A DNA stretch of 64,000 nt, taken from Schistocephalus solidus (taxonomy: Eukaryota; Platyhelminthes; Cestoda; Diphyllobothriidea; Diphyllobothriidae). How positions within the stretch are numbered: the first letter of the stretch is position 1; each line of letters opens with the position of its first letter. The position numbers were made by a program, and so were the translations under genes. The notes beneath the pieces were generated by a model. The model had not been told where the DNA came from and did no database searches. It worked only from the letters and a program-made list of their open reading frames with translations. The DNA is taken from contig WEDG01001243.1 in assembly GCA_017591395.1 (NCBI GenBank), positions 1-64,000 of the forward strand, read 5' to 3'. Positions 32,930 to 45,510 of the stretch are shown piece after piece.

Positions 32930-33120
32930 ACCATTTATGTATTATTAGTCGCTATCAGTCAGTTATATCCAACCCCAGGTTTGCCAAGCCTGAGGCTTGA
33001 ACCGGCGTTCTATTGTTTAGAAATCCAGCCATCTAACCATTTTAGGTACCAAGCCACTGTCCTGTTGGTTGCGAGAATGGATAGGACCTATAGCGCTCAC
33101 TACCGCATTACGGGACGTAC
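32930..33120 (-). repeat. SINE1 diverged copy
   Basis: The plus strand reads GTCGCTATCAGTCAGTTATATCCAACCCCAGG...GAGGCTTGAACCGGCG, the reverse complement of the SINE1 tail plus a B-box-like GGTTCAAGCCTC. Confidence 0.5.
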
Positions 33121-33344
33121 ACACCCATGGTGCCTTAGAGTTCAATCTACAGACCCTCGACGTATAAATAGGCCACACAAAGCGATCGCCGCGAAACTCA
33201 ATTCATCGGATGGCTGTACATATTTATAAATATGAAACGTTTTTGGGAGCGAAATAACTTTTATTGAGATAATTTGTTTCCTCAGACAAGTGGGCGATAT
33301 ACAAAACATAGTTAAGTTTATCTATACTAAGTAAAAGATCACAG

Positions 33345-33913
33345 AATCTTGGGCTCATGTTCTAATTTCAGACTCACGTTGAAGAACGTGGCGGTGGTTG
33401 TCTTCTTTACGTTAAATCGTCTTTTGTACGTTCCCCTTACGATCTTAGCATTTCTTCGTTTTCCGGAAATAAATGTTTACTTTCAGTCATCCTCCCGCAC
33501 AAAAAAACCATTATTGGCTGTGTCTATAATCCTCCTTGATTTCCTGGCAATGAAAGTCAGCTCTGTGTATTTTTGAAAAAGTTACAGAGGTTCCGTTTGA
33601 TGTCAAAATGATCATAGGAGATTTGAATTTGCCAGAAATTGACTGGCATGCAAATACTTCTCCGCCAAAATTTGAGAACTTAATGAACATGATTTATTTT
33701 TCAAACATGTCTCAATTAGTCAGCTCAGTGACTAGAAAAGATAGTATTTCAGATTTATTTTTAACTAATTGCATCCATCCCTTGCTTATGAATTTCCACC
33801 AAAGCCTTTGTACATGTGATCACGCATTAATTTATGGTTTTTTTGCAGTCTCCTCCTCCGTAAAGCCCAAAATAAAACGCACTTATTTCGACTTTGCTCA
33901 TGTTAACAAATAA
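33345..33913 (+). pseudogene. LINE C endonuclease domain
   Basis: In broken frames: VEERGGGCLLYVKSSF (about 33385-33430), IIGCVYNPP (about 33510-33540), then frame 33608-33913 with IIGDLNLPEIDWHA, MSQLVSSVTRKDSISDLFL and CTCDHALIYGFF. The last matches the closing S/CDH motif of LINE APE domains. The N-terminal part of the domain is missing. Confidence 0.75.
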
Positions 33914-34170
33914 TTATTAAATAATTTTTTAAGCTAAGCTTTGTTTCAAATAATGATCCAAGCTTTTTCCACGATACATTGTAAGGCCTAGCAGAAGGCA
34001 TACTCAATTTAATTCCACAAAAGACGTTTATATCAAATGCTGCCTCTTCCACGATGCCACATTTTCTTCAAAATTGCCTTAAAAAATTACGAAAACAGCT
34101 TAAGGATCCGTCCATAGGTTCATTATCGGTCCACTTAAGGATCGCTCAAATAGTTGAATAAGCTTCAAAA

Positions 34171-35470
34171 ATGACGATCGCGCGAGATAGGAGTAGGGTG
34201 TATCTAACAATTGGCGATGATAATACTTCCAGATATGTTGCTCAAGTGTTCCGCCTCCGTTCTTCCGCTAAGTATCACAAAGCCATTCCGCCCTTACTCG
34301 AATACAACTATAATTTCATTACAGAGGATTTGGACAAAGCAGAATTGTTAACTTCCTTCTTTGCCAAAAATTTTACTCTTTAGACCAATCCCGTCTCTTC
34401 AATCGCACTGACATCTCATTAGTTGCTCACTAAAATTGAGTTCGTTCCTACAAATATTCAGAAACAGAAAAGTCAACTTAATCAATCACACCCAGTTGGA
34501 ACCGACAACCTCCCAAATTCCCTTATTAAACAGCTAAGTAACATTTACCCTTTGATGAGCAGTGTTCTCAGTTTTTCTTGAGAATGGGTTTTTCCTGATT
34601 ATTGGAAAAGCTCGATTATTATTCCAATATTTCAATCTGGCTTATGCTCGGATGTTCACAAGTATCACGGTGTTCATAAAACACAATCTTTTGCTAAGCT
34701 CTTTGAAAAACTAATTGCCATACAAATTACAGATTTTTGTATAACTACTCAACTTCTTAACTCTTCCCAACATGGTTTCCAACACGATCGCTCTTGTGAA
34801 ACATGTTACCTGTCTTTTCTAAATCAATTACCATCTCTTCGTAATGCTCATCTTTCTGTGGACGTTATCTATTTTGATCTCAGCAAGGCCTTTGATAAAG
34901 TGCCTCACAGGAGACTTATAGTTAAGTTAGAAGCTTTAGGAATTCGTAGTCCCATTACCGATTTTATTACGTCCTATCTAACTAATCATAAAAAAAGGTC
35001 TTAGTAGAGTCCTCATTTTCAGCTGAGACCCCTATTGTAAGCTATGTCCTTCAAGGTACCGTGCTAGGTCCTCTTTTTTTTTTTGCTTTTCAATAATGGT
35101 ATTTAATCAGCAGTTAAACACTCAGTATTTCATTTATGCGGATGATCTTAAATTCGTATATTCCTTCTCTAAAGCTTCGGCCCAACGATGCTTACAAGAA
35201 ATCCATGCAGACTTGCTTGCTCTTTACGCGAGGAGCTCAACGTGGCAATTGGAACTCTCACCTTCTAAGTGTCGTTACATATGCTTCGGGCTTGACAGAC
35301 TACCACATCCCGTTATTTTTCAAGGCACCCCTATGACTGAATGTTCCATCCTCAAGGACTTCGGTTTAAGCTACACTAATAATTTAGATCTGTCGCCTTA
35401 TGCCGATAGAATTACGACCAAAGCTGCCAAGATTTGTGGTTTTATTTCTTATAATTTCTTTCTTCCTTGA
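34171..35470 (+). pseudogene. LINE C reverse transcriptase
   Basis: Frames carry a linker (34171-34383), SSQHGFQHDRSCETCYLSFL (about 34760-34820), IYFDLSKAFDKVPHRRLIVK (about 34870-34930), and after damage FIYADDLKFVYSF with the catalytic YADD near 35130-35145. The thumb follows (WQLELSPSKCRYICFG, ILKDFGLSYTNNLDLSPYAD) to 35470. Several stops and a poly-T expansion near 35075 break the frame. Confidence 0.75.
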
Positions 35471-35920
35471 ATTAAAGTAAGACTTAATCAACTGTTTGTC
35501 CTTCCCATTATTGAACAGTGCTGTACATTTTTTGGTTAAAGGACCGTTCTAAACTTGAAAAGTTCCAACGATATTTTACTCGGAATCTCTGACCGGCGAC
35601 ACTTTCAACTACTTCCTACTCAACTAGGTGCCCGCTAACTAACCTAAATTTTCTGTGGGTTCGGAGACAGCAAGCTGGTTTCTGCCTCCTTTTTCACCTT
35701 AATAATAGTTCAAATATTCCCCGAATTCTAGACCTTAGCCCTGTTATTCGTCCATATAACCTACGTAATTCTTCAATTATCATGCATCATTCTATATTTT
35801 CCACATCTAAACGCTCTGTGTTCTTTGCTTCCAGGTATTGCTTTCTTTGGAATAACACGTCAAGCGATATGAGGTTATAAAATAACCTGTCTACTTTAAG
35901 GCGAAGACTGCACCTTTATC

Positions 35921-37000
35921 TTAACACTGATTCAATTAACCTTTTATTTTCCTCTTCCTTCCCGAGCAGCTTTCTCCAAGACCGCGAGAAAGGACCATCG
36001 GGGATTTAGAAGGCCATCTCCAAATTATATCTTCCACTCATCCTTCTTCCCACAAACTATGATGTCTTCATAGCCTCTTCATGCCTCCATAAAATGATCA
36101 CAAAAAAACTATGTCATATTGCACTCGTTTTAAAGCACATCCGTTTCAAATGCTGATAACCATCATCAGAATTACAATCTGAATACTGAGCTGTGCAGGC
36201 CTCAGATTCATTATCGATCCTCGTGCCAACTAACACCCCTGAGCGCATTATTTTGATCTCTTCTTACTCAATTATCGGATCTCCCATTATCCTTTCATAC
36301 TTCGCTCAGAAGCAACCTATCATGGTGCTTCATATGCCCTCGCGGAGCAGTGTCGCGGTGATGACCTTACTCGGACTGTTGACGATCATTTCGGGCTCCT
36401 CTGTTGGTGGTCTGAAAAATCAGCAATGAGAGTATCTTGGCCGCTTCTCTGGCAATTCTACCATGACCATCACGATCTCTACGCTTCTTTCCTCGTTCGA
36501 CCCTAAGCCTACGGATGATGCCTGCGAAGGTTTCCCGTGTCTAGCATCCTTGAAGGTTACGCTTATAGCCAGTCAATACGTATTGGGACCACATCTGTGG
36601 TGCTGAAAAGTTGCCTTTTTTCGTTACATGATTTCTCCCACGATGAGGAGCATTTTGAACGCTCATACGCTCGCATCAGCATGTCGGTCCAACCTAACGC
36701 GTATGTTTTTCGCCTAGGAGCGACAGTTTTTTTCTCCTTAAAATCCTAAAAAAAAACCATTAAAGATATGCCTTTTCCATAAAAATGCCCAAAGGGTTAT
36801 TTTTCACTGTCTGCTCTTTCATCTACTTTTTTTGACCACACTGATTTGTGTCAATTGTCATCACCAATAGCTGACCTATTATGCATAACTTTACACGATT
36901 TCGCACTCGTTTTAATTGATTTTTATTGAATGACAGTGCCTTCCGGATACTCAAATAAAACATCTCCCTATTAATCTATATAGATGGTTGGCCAAAATGT
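35921..37000. other. No recognised feature
   Basis: The plus open frames 36193-36429 and 36537-36749 have no family signature that I know. Part may be the 3' flank of LINE C. Confidence 0.35.
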
Positions 37001-37700
37001 AGGTTAATAGGCGCCCGCTGCATTGAGTTCACTGGGTGCGTTCGCTTCCAGCTGACCTTTAAAATGTGTACGCGGGATCTGTATCCATATGTCTATTAAT
37101 TCGTGCCTTGTCTGACGGTATTTCCTACAGAAAATCGCGGCCCTTCCTGGTTGGGCAGGATCCAACGATGCGGCTTTTCTCCCACGTTAAGATGTTTCCT
37201 GTGTCCAGTGTGTGCATTACTACCTGGGATAAATGGTTTAGTCTCTGCACCACTAGACGGTGTAGAGAGATTTTCCGGTTTTGCCACAATAGACTGAATC
37301 ACAAATGGTACGCAGCATATTGTAGGTGTTTCCTTTTCTGTTGAAATCTGGGTGCGCAAAGAAGTTGGAAGCTTGTACGTTATCTGTACCGCTGTCTTTT
37401 AGCTCATTCTCAGTTTTGACATCTGGGGGTTTGTAGCTCTGGAAATACCTTTTTTCTTGAACTGTTATCGCCATAGGACTCGCCGAACAACGTCAGGATA
37501 ATATATATTTTTTGGAAAACACTCTGAAAAGTTAAATGATCTCTGTTCAGTCAGTATGTCACGCATTGAGCGGATCTCATCAAGTACCATTCTAGGGGCG
37601 TACATATAAGCTACTTCAACCATCTTTGCTACGAAATTACAATTTGCACGCATAAACGCAGCCAGCGTTTCAAACGCATTTCGAGGAGTCGTAAATAGAA
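37000..37700 (-). mobile_element. Second-type PLE-like or GIY-YIG retroelement fragment
   Basis: Minus-strand reading gives AFMRANCNFVAKMVEVAYMY (about 37650-37590), then YNMLRTICDSVYCGKTGKSLYT near 37330-37260. The latter looks like the GIY-YIG pattern C-DCDSVY-GKTGKSL-TR. After frame breaks come VVMHTLDTGNILTWEKSRIVG, a basic block and RINRHMDTDPAY. The pattern differs from the TSRRLSKRI-EHLP-WL family elsewhere in the window, so it would be a separate lineage. Frames are broken throughout. Confidence 0.5.
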
Positions 37701-37954
37701 GGCAGGTTCAGAGGTGTTCTGCGATTTAATTTTAGAGGATTCTTCCTCAGTTCTATTTTATGTAGTAATAAGCAAGGCCCTTAGATAACTCTTAACAAGG
37801 AAGATATTAAAAGCCTTTTTAATAGGGAATCAAATCTTTCGTACAGGCGAGTCCTTACGTCCTACATATGTGGAACCGTATTCTAGACTAAAGGGGGACC
37901 TCAAACTTCTCCCGGTACATGTGCAGACTCCAGAGAGGTTCGCAAAAGTGAGCT

Positions 37955-38190
37955 CAAAGTGAGCTCAGGATGCCCTTTCACTGTCCACCATGCAGATAAA
38001 CTGACTTAATATCCCTGTTGACAGTAAACATTCCAGTATATTGAGCAGAGTTGGCACCAGATCGAGAGCGTTAGCGATTCCTCCTCTATCGGCAATTTTC
38101 CTTAAATTATCAGAGCTGGCTGTGCCCAGGGTGCAATAGCTTGTCTGAATGAAGCTAACCGGACAAGTAAAGGAATTGCTCAAGTCCACA
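37955..38190 (-). repeat. Unclassified repeat R, copy 1
   Basis: Read on the minus strand it matches 43205-43480 in two blocks (CACCCTGGGCACA-C-A-CT-TGATAATT and CTCAATA-ACTGGAA-GTTT---GT-AACA-GGA--TTAAGTCAG). A minus open frame here has no recognisable family. Confidence 0.55.
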
Positions 38191-38199
38191 ACACTTGTG

Positions 38200-39570
38200 T
38201 ATCTTTTGTCTTATTTTATGAACCTTTGTGTGCACGAATGTCCTGGCTGCCTCATCAAGCTCCATTTAGTCCTGTGTACCTTGTAACCGTTTCAATTATC
38301 TTTTATCCTATCCACATTAGGTTTATTCATTCACGATGGGACGAGTGAGTCCCGTAACCTATCGGTGAGGATTCATCCACAAATATATATATTCTGCCGT
38401 CCATTAGCGTGTCTCATATAACTCGGGCCAACCCTTTAGGCATCTTCCTTGCTAGTTCAATGAACATTAATGATTTATCTGATGGAAGAACTCCAGGATT
38501 TGTGTACAAGGATACTTTTTAAACTATGCATGGATTTTCATGGTCCAGGAAGACTTCAAACGTACCTCGCTTAACAAATGGAGCACTCTATGCTGAAGCA
38601 GTAGCCTGCGGCTGCACACAAAGTACCTTACGTAAGAATTTTTTTTCAGTTTTGGGACAACCTTTTTTCACCTTCTATCATGGTTTCGATTAAGGCTTTC
38701 CGTGCGTCGTTCCTATGCGTAAACACTGCCAAATTCATTTCAGCCTGCCAAAGCACGTGTGTTACTTCAGTGCATTCACCAGTTCAATTTCCGGCCATGT
38801 ACCCGATGCTCAATATTTCCTCGTTATTACGCACCCTTCACTGGACATGGAATGGCAGTTCAGTTCAGTTGACTTTTATGAAGGGAAAGGTAGGCGAACG
38901 CCTTTGAACTCCCCAAGGGGTTAAAATAACATCGTAAAAGAAAAACACTGACACTTAAAGAGCGTTAGAAAGAGGACTGGCCATAGAATAGCATGCAACA
39001 AGCATGTAACCGTCTGATAATTACTAATACGTGGCAAAACAGTGAACATATCAAAAGCCGTTACTGATATTGTTGTAAGTAGTATAACAATCAACAGTTA
39101 GATATCAGCTGAATGCACTCGATGAACATCACTTGCCGTAGTATACTGTGCAACTGTTCGAAGTTTTTACCAAAACATGATACCTCTTATGCATGTGTCA
39201 TCTCGAAGACAAAAAGTGCTTTTGAATTTTTCCTGCACCCCAAAAGGGGATGCAGAAAACATTTATATCTTCGACTTATCTTATGGGGCATTATTTTTCC
39301 TACAAAGGTACTTTTTCGAAAGAAAGGAAGAGACTTATAATCACGAATTTCAAAAACGTAATGCATCATTCCTCCAAATACGAAATTTTAAAAAGATTGA
39401 ATTTCCACGAAAAAGTGAAACAGACCATACATACCTGTCTCGGTGAGTTCTTTTTAGGAATTCAACCCAAGAATATTCAGTTGGGGAGACAGTCGTAAGC
39501 CTCTGGATACAAAAATAATCACTAGTATATCTTACTTACAGCAGCACGCAACGCAGTAAATTTGATCAAC
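38200..39570. other. No recognised gene; unassigned AT-rich DNA
   Basis: A weak LINE-like MNINDLSDG...FVYKD reading near 38460-38515 may be an RT scrap. Overlapping short frames at 39113-39498 fall in AT-rich repeat-like sequence. Confidence 0.35.
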
Positions 39571-39589
39571 TTATTACAACTTGGTAAAG

Positions 39590-39790
39590 AAAAGGGTAAC
39601 GTGATCACATGTCAGTGACATTTCGACCATTGCAGATGACGATGTACATGGTATGTTCCACAATGCGACAGGCGCAGGGAGGTGACTTGCACGTGAATAT
39701 GTCTATAATGATAGCAGACTTGCATAGCATCTACCACACTCCCCTCTCCCTTATTCACCTGGCCGACGAGCAAAAAGAGTCAAGATGGCC
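39590..39790. repeat. Foldback family T, left-arm fragment
   Basis: ATGCGACAGGCGCAGGGAGGTGACTTGCACGTGAATATG...GACTTGCATAGCATCTACCACACTCCCCTCTCCCTTATTCACCTGG aligns in order with the arm at 51450-51560. Confidence 0.6.
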
Positions 39791-39844
39791 GGAGGCGGGT
39801 TCAAACGCAGTGGTTGATCAAACTAAGCAGCCCATCTAGGCGTG

Positions 39845-42800
39845 CCACTCACGTACTCTTACACGTACGATGGACCGGGGTTGGTGGAGATAAAAAACCA
39901 CTTTTCCACACTTCCAACGTAAACACTTCCAGGAATTCGACGGGTTCAATTCATTAGGTGGTTTCATAAAATTTGAATATGATTTGCATTGTGCCCTTAT
40001 TCTCACCTTAAAGGTTACCATTTGTTCGGATATTATTGAATCAGCTAGAATTGTAAACTTTGAAACCCCAACGTCTGAGTTATGTCAGGAATAGCACGAA
40101 GACTTTGTGAGGCCATTTATCAAGCAGATGACGAGAGTTATGATCGACGGATGCCTACAGCATAACCAGAAATACGAGGTTGGTATCTAGCAAAATAGAA
40201 AAGAGTGTGTCCACGTTTTCGATGATTCCATCGTCGAGGATCTTGGGAAGGCAATCTCGGCTCTGGCACACCTAACAACAGCCAAGAAGAGAGAAATTTC
40301 GGAAAAGAAATGGACTTAGTTACAACCAACAGGTACGGGAAGCTCAAACGTGGCTCATAACCCCTCATCTCACCAACTATCAGAGTGACAACTGCGAGTA
40401 CTCTGGCAAGAGGTTTGTTTCAACACCACAGATGTCGAACCGGTTGACTTTATTGCAGCCCTGGAAGCCATGCCTGTGAGAAACGACGAAAAAACCTCTC
40501 CGTCCGACAAGCGATACCTCCCTGTTCGCTAATAGCGTACAGACTAACTTAATCTGTTTTTAAAGCATGCATCAAAAGCCAGGAAGAAACCGAGAGGGCA
40601 CGAATAGATTATCATTTTGTCTGCTGATAAGGGATGATGAACAGTTATTACGAGCCAAAGAGGTTAAAATAAAAAAGACAAGGTTCTACACGAGGACAGA
40701 AAATATTACAGGTCAGTCTAAAACTCGTCAGTTAAAGGAGTCGCACGTCTTTTGAAGAAATAACTAAGGAGGAGTAATGGTACCAAATGAATACAAAGGA
40801 CACTGCTCTGGTCTGCTCTACCCTAATACAAGGATGGCTAAGCACATGAGGATAATTACCAAGACGGTCTAAGGGGACCAGTACACCAGCAGCTACCATG
40901 AACTGCATTGTGTGATCTACCTCATGCAAAGTGTCGAACTTTTCGAATGATTGATAATTAGTCATAAACTGGCACCAATAATGTACGAAAACTTTGGAAT
41001 AATAATGAAAAACCCTGTGTGCATTTAAAACTCCAAGAAAATACTTAAAGCAATATTATACCTTTTAGAAATACCAACGGCATTTTCCGATAACTTGCTA
41101 GATTGTTGTAACTGTGACTAATAAATTTAAATAGAATTTTCAGTTGACAGCGTAAATATGCCATTTTTTGTATAATAAAAGTACTTTCCTTTCACCAACT
41201 TTCTTTATTGATGTTTTTGAAATTGGATTAAAACTACTATCAAATCTTCCTTAAAATACCAGTAAATACTTAAAGATTTTCAGTGTTTTCAAGCCATTGA
41301 CCAGCAATTTCAGATTCCGCTCTCCGAGTTTATGAAAAACCTTAAAATAAGATATTTCTTAAAAGTATTTGCCAAATTTGACATATTTTTCAGTTAATCC
41401 AAACATGAAACGCATTGCAGAGGAAACTGCATGCCCACAAAAAAGTCTGAAATTAATGCGTCTAAAATCAATTAAAAACTTTCTATAATAAAGTGCATGA
41501 TTAAAAAGTCCTTTTATTAGATATTAAGCTGACGAATATATGGGAATTTTATTTTCCCAAGGTTAAGTCGAGATAAAATGGGGAAATTTGACCGTTTTTT
41601 GCTTCCCTGAAAATAAGTTATGCATGTTCGGCTGAAAATGAAGAACTCGCCTTTCGTCTTATATTGGAGCGTTTATCGCTATATTTTTTTGCTTTACTGC
41701 CCCATTCTAAGATTTCAATACACAAAAGAGTGACCGAATACATACTAAGATTTTGAAAAAGTGCTAATCTTCTGCCCATTGTGTTCCTAGATGCCCGATT
41801 AACGGAACTATATTATACAAAAAAGTATCTTATCACATACTGCCATTTTAACATAGGTAGTTCTAGACATCCATTTCCACAGGTTCTTGTACGTATTTTG
41901 TTTACGATTCATATTTTCGGGGACGTAAAAAAAAAATACTGGCAAACAAGGTAATTACTGCGTTTTGTGGCAAAAACCTCAGAAATTTGCAAAAACTAAT
42001 TTTCAAAACTGAATTCATTTCTTGTTTCTGGAAAAATACGATTCCTTACACTTGCTATCCTTTGATTTTCATTGAATGAAGATTATATTTTCAAATTACA
42101 GAAAGAACTTATTCGAAACCTTTATATTAATGTGCTTTTATAGCACAACGCGCAAAAACAATAGGTTTTGTTCTCTGATATTAAATAGTATAATAAATTT
42201 CTTGGACATCCGGCAACCTCCGATTTTGCCCAAATCCTCTCTGTTTTTCTGCCAATATATACAAGATTGAGCATGCCATGTTCCTTAGAAAACGGCTTTC
42301 TGGGAAGCAAATCCATTCAACAACCCAAAATAACGAGAATAAATGTACGCTAAACTACTCGCTGAAAGTCTCTATCGTAGTTATTGCGCACTCTGGTCGC
42401 ATCTGCAGTGCTTTGCTTACACGCAGGCACGTGCGCCACGCCATCAACATGTAAATATGACAAAAGACCACCACTGTGTGGGCCCGTCCGCCCTAGCAGT
42501 TAGTGTACCAAGTCTCCAATGTCCCCTACGTGCAATTGCGTAATTTACTTTTTTTTTTTACGTGGTCCACGTCGACATTCCACTTGTATTGCAGGGTGCG
42601 TGAGAACGAGTCACTATTGCATGAACGGAGAGACCGTGCGTGGCTTTGCTAGACTGAAATGAAATGTTTACGCATGATCACGACACACGGAGCACCTAAA
42701 GCAAAACCGCACTCCAGGTGAAAACACGGGTTGTTCCAAAACTGGACAACACTTTCTGGCTCAAGGCATTTCGAGTGCACTCGCTTAAAAGAAAAATATT

Positions 42801-43200
42801 TTTTTATTATTACTGCTTCAACACAGAGTACTCCGTTTTTCAAGTGAGCTGCCATTGAAGACTGCCTAAACTATAAAGAACCAAACCTAGTTAAGAAAGT
42901 ATCCTTTTACACAAATCACAGGGTCATTTAATCAGATAAATCTACGACTTTCAGCGAACTGACAAAAAGGATGCCTATGGAGTTGGCCAGAGTCATAGAA
43001 GACAGGTTATTGGACAAGTGAATGAATGCAACTCATTCCAATAGGGCGAAAGAGATGATCGAAACATGTGTAAAGTATGCGGGACTCAACGAGGCTCTCG
43101 GGGCACTCGTGCCAACAAAGATATGTTAAACAAGGCGAGAGGTACTGCAGTGGCCATCATCGCAGTCAGCCGAGCCCACCCCAGGGTGGGGGTGACCTGA
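39845..43200. other. Long stretch without supported genes
   Basis: About 3.3 kb, notably AT-rich from 40970 to 42340, with only short frames lacking family signatures. No splice-consistent exon could be supported. Confidence 0.4.
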
Positions 43201-43204
43201 GATT

Positions 43205-43480
43205 GAATACTTATGTTAGATATCCGGTTAACTTGCTTCAGCGAAGCGTTTCCACCCTGGGCACAACTACCTTTGATAATTAAATAAAAATCGTCATTTG
43301 AGGACTGAATGGGTGTTAATGCAATGCAAGTCCATGGAGGAGGGATTGCCAACGTCTCGAGGTATTTTAAGTAATCTCGGAGTTGACACTAATTCTACTC
43401 AATACACTGGAAGTTTTCATGTTAACAAGGACGTTAAGTCAGCTGATCTGCATGTCAGACGGTGCAATATCATACTGGTC
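43205..43480 (+). repeat. Unclassified repeat R, copy 2
   Basis: Partner of 37955-38190 (minus). Conserved blocks CCACCCTGGGCACAACTACCTTTGATAATTAAA and CTACTCAATACACTGGAAGTTTTCATGTTAACAAGGACGTTAAGTCAGCTGATCTGCATG are separated by similar spacing in both copies. Confidence 0.55.
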
Positions 43481-43784
43481 ACTTCTACAATCATTTCTGG
43501 AGCCTGAAAATGTACCAGGATATGTTGAATGTTCCCTGATAGTCTAGAATAACTCTGCAAAGTATATAGGATCTAAGTGCTCGTCGGTGCTGAAGATCTG
43601 CTTCACTATTAGCCAGGCATTTAATAACCACTTTTTGAATAACTGTGATCACTTTCTAATGGCACTGTTGATCATTAAGCGAAATGGTATGGAGAAAGAT
43701 TCCTTTAAAAATAAATTGCATAGTGCTTCTTGACCAGTCTTCTTTTTACGACATCTCGAATTTATTCAAAACACGACTTGGCCA

Positions 43785-44710
43785 GCATACGCGCTGCTTT
43801 CGATAACTTCTCTTCAGGACAGTACAGTTATAGGGAAACGTTGGAACGCAGTAGAAATTTAAAACATGTAATCGATAATGTTCGTTCATTTGTGTGGGTT
43901 ATCTGAGGAATGTGCATAGGGGGAGGGTGATAAGAGACAATGTGATAGGCGGCAGTAAGTGTTTGGTAGAGCCGTTCTAGGGGGAAGGAGAGAGCAGAAA
44001 TGGCGCGGGGGGTGCATGCAGTTAAGCGGCCGTTGGCCAAGCTAAACGCGGAGCTTGTACGAGGTTCTTTTGTGCACACAAGACCGGCTTCTTCAACCTA
44101 ATGACAGTCGCTTCTGCTGCTGCTAGTAGACGTTGGCCCAGTGGCTTGGGGTAGTTTGGTGGGACCTTACAAATTACACGGAAAGCTTCGCTGGGGTCCA
44201 CACTATGCCCGGGGTCCACAAGATGTGCAAGGATGGCACTTTTTATGCTCTTGACTTCCCCTTTGCTCAGCCATACTGGGATGTGTTCTTTTATTCTTTT
44301 GGATAAGCGCCGACTCGTGTGACCAATATAACCTGCTCCACAGGATCAAGTAAATGAGTAAATGCACATGCAGGTGGTCTGAGCCGGCAACCTATCCTTG
44401 CCTTCGCCTCGTAAAAGAGGGTTGGTTGAGAACGCTATCTGAAGATTCGCTGCTGGGAACGTTTGTGTAACGGCTTGGTTAAGGCGTCATTTCAGGGGTT
44501 CACTAGCCAAATCCCCTTGAAAGGGCACTTTGAGGAATAGAGTTTTCTTTTCCACAGTAACCTTGACAGGTTTCACTCGTCTTGCGACAAGATGCTTTCT
44601 AATAAACTGATCTGGGTATCAATTCTCTCGAAGTATGTTCTGGATCTTCCCAAGCTCCTCCTCGATACTATCTGCCGTGCAAATTATCTGCGTTGATAGA
44701 CTGACGTCAT
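43785..44710 (-). mobile_element. PLE copy, 5'-truncated, RT thumb to 3' UTR
   Basis: Minus-strand reading in broken frames: KKTLFLKVPFQGDLASE near 44560-44510, QTFPAANLQIAFSTNPLLR, QTTCMCIYSF, then GIY-YIG motifs GYIGHTSRRLSKRIKEHIPVWLSKGEVKSI (about 44335-44245), VDPGHSVDPSEAFRVICKVP and RLLAAAEATVIRLKKPV to a stop near 44022. A 3' UTR follows to about 43785 and shares GCGCTGCTTTCGATAACTTCTCTTCAGG with the copy at 47.3 kb. Stops upstream of the GIY-YIG part break it. Confidence 0.8.
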
Positions 44711-44819
44711 AAGTTTGTAGTCACGTTTAAGAAACATTCTACTTATGAGATCTTTTTAAGACTGCACGATGTCCATTCAAATGGTATCGTATCAGTACGT
44801 TTATAAACGAAATATTCAA

Positions 44820-45040
44820 TGAGATATATGAACACTATATATTCCTAAGGGCACAGAAACGGTATCATTTTCTTCATTTGGGAAGTATACAGATTGTTCG
44901 CAGTTTGCAAAAACTAAGCCCGAGTGCAACGACAGGCCAAGTTCCAAATTATTCGGGAATTTAAAAAAAACTTTGCAACCCACATTTACCTTTTCTTCGA
45001 GGACAGCATTTGAAGAATCTGTGAATTGCCATAAAATGAA
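44820..45040. repeat. AT-rich interspersed repeat block
   Basis: Shares CCTAAGGGCACAGAAA and AAATTATTCGGGAATTTAAAAAAAACTTTGCAACCCACATTTACC with 15.1-16.0 kb. Confidence 0.45.
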
Positions 45041-45488
45041 TACAAAAAAATGATATTTTTGGACTTACTGAGTTGTCATTCTGCCAACCCTAACCTTGAC
45101 CATGGTATGGGAGCATAAAAGGCAAAATATGCACAAATTAAGCACAGACGGACTAAAAACGTGGTCTGTCAAGCCGGTCACACGTATTTCATCGAATTGC
45201 TGTTCATCAAGGTTCATTAAATCGGCGTTCTGTCACTGCATTTATTTATACAGGAATCGATTCACGGCCATGCCCCTTGATTTCCGGAAACAGGCTCTCA
45301 TCTGAAAATTTATAAATGATATCGCAGGGGCTCAACTGTAGAGCACTGAACTAAACGCTAGGCAACCGGAGTCCAGATTCAAATCACAAGATATTAAGAC
45401 GGAGGAGTTACTAAGCAGCTTACTGACGATCACCATTAAACCAGAAGTGACATTCAAAATCTCCCTTGCCTTCTTCGGCATTCCCCCT

Positions 45489-45510
45489 GCATATATATAT
45501 ATATATATGG
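45489..45510. repeat. (AT)n microsatellite next to SINE1
   Basis: CATATATATATATATATATATGG forms the 3' tail of the minus-oriented SINE1 copy. The plus-oriented partial copy also ends in ATATATATATGCG near 45925-45936. Confidence 0.8.

Larger units (their letters stand above)
31951..33340. other. Repeat scraps; no gene seen
   Basis: Contains a possible diverged tRNA-like block on the minus strand at about 32150-32260 (A-box-like GGTTCAATGGCATAGCG, B-box-like GGGTTCGTATTCC), a family T arm fragment at about 32380-32500 and a SINE1 copy at about 32930-33120. Remaining sequence is unassigned. Confidence 0.5.
33345..35920 (+). mobile_element. LINE C: AT-rich CR1/Jockey-like element, heavily decayed
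   Basis: Endonuclease motifs (ERGGGCLLYVKSSF, IGCVYNPP, MIIGDLNLPEIDW) then RT motifs on the plus strand. It is related to LINE A by motif spacing but clearly distinct in sequence and far more AT-rich. The 3' end is not defined; similarity to LINE thumbs fades after about 35900. Confidence 0.75.

Noticed and set aside
36193..36749. Two plus-strand hydrophobic frames as a possible membrane gene
   Set aside because: No recognisable family, no splice support, and they lie in the flank of LINE C.
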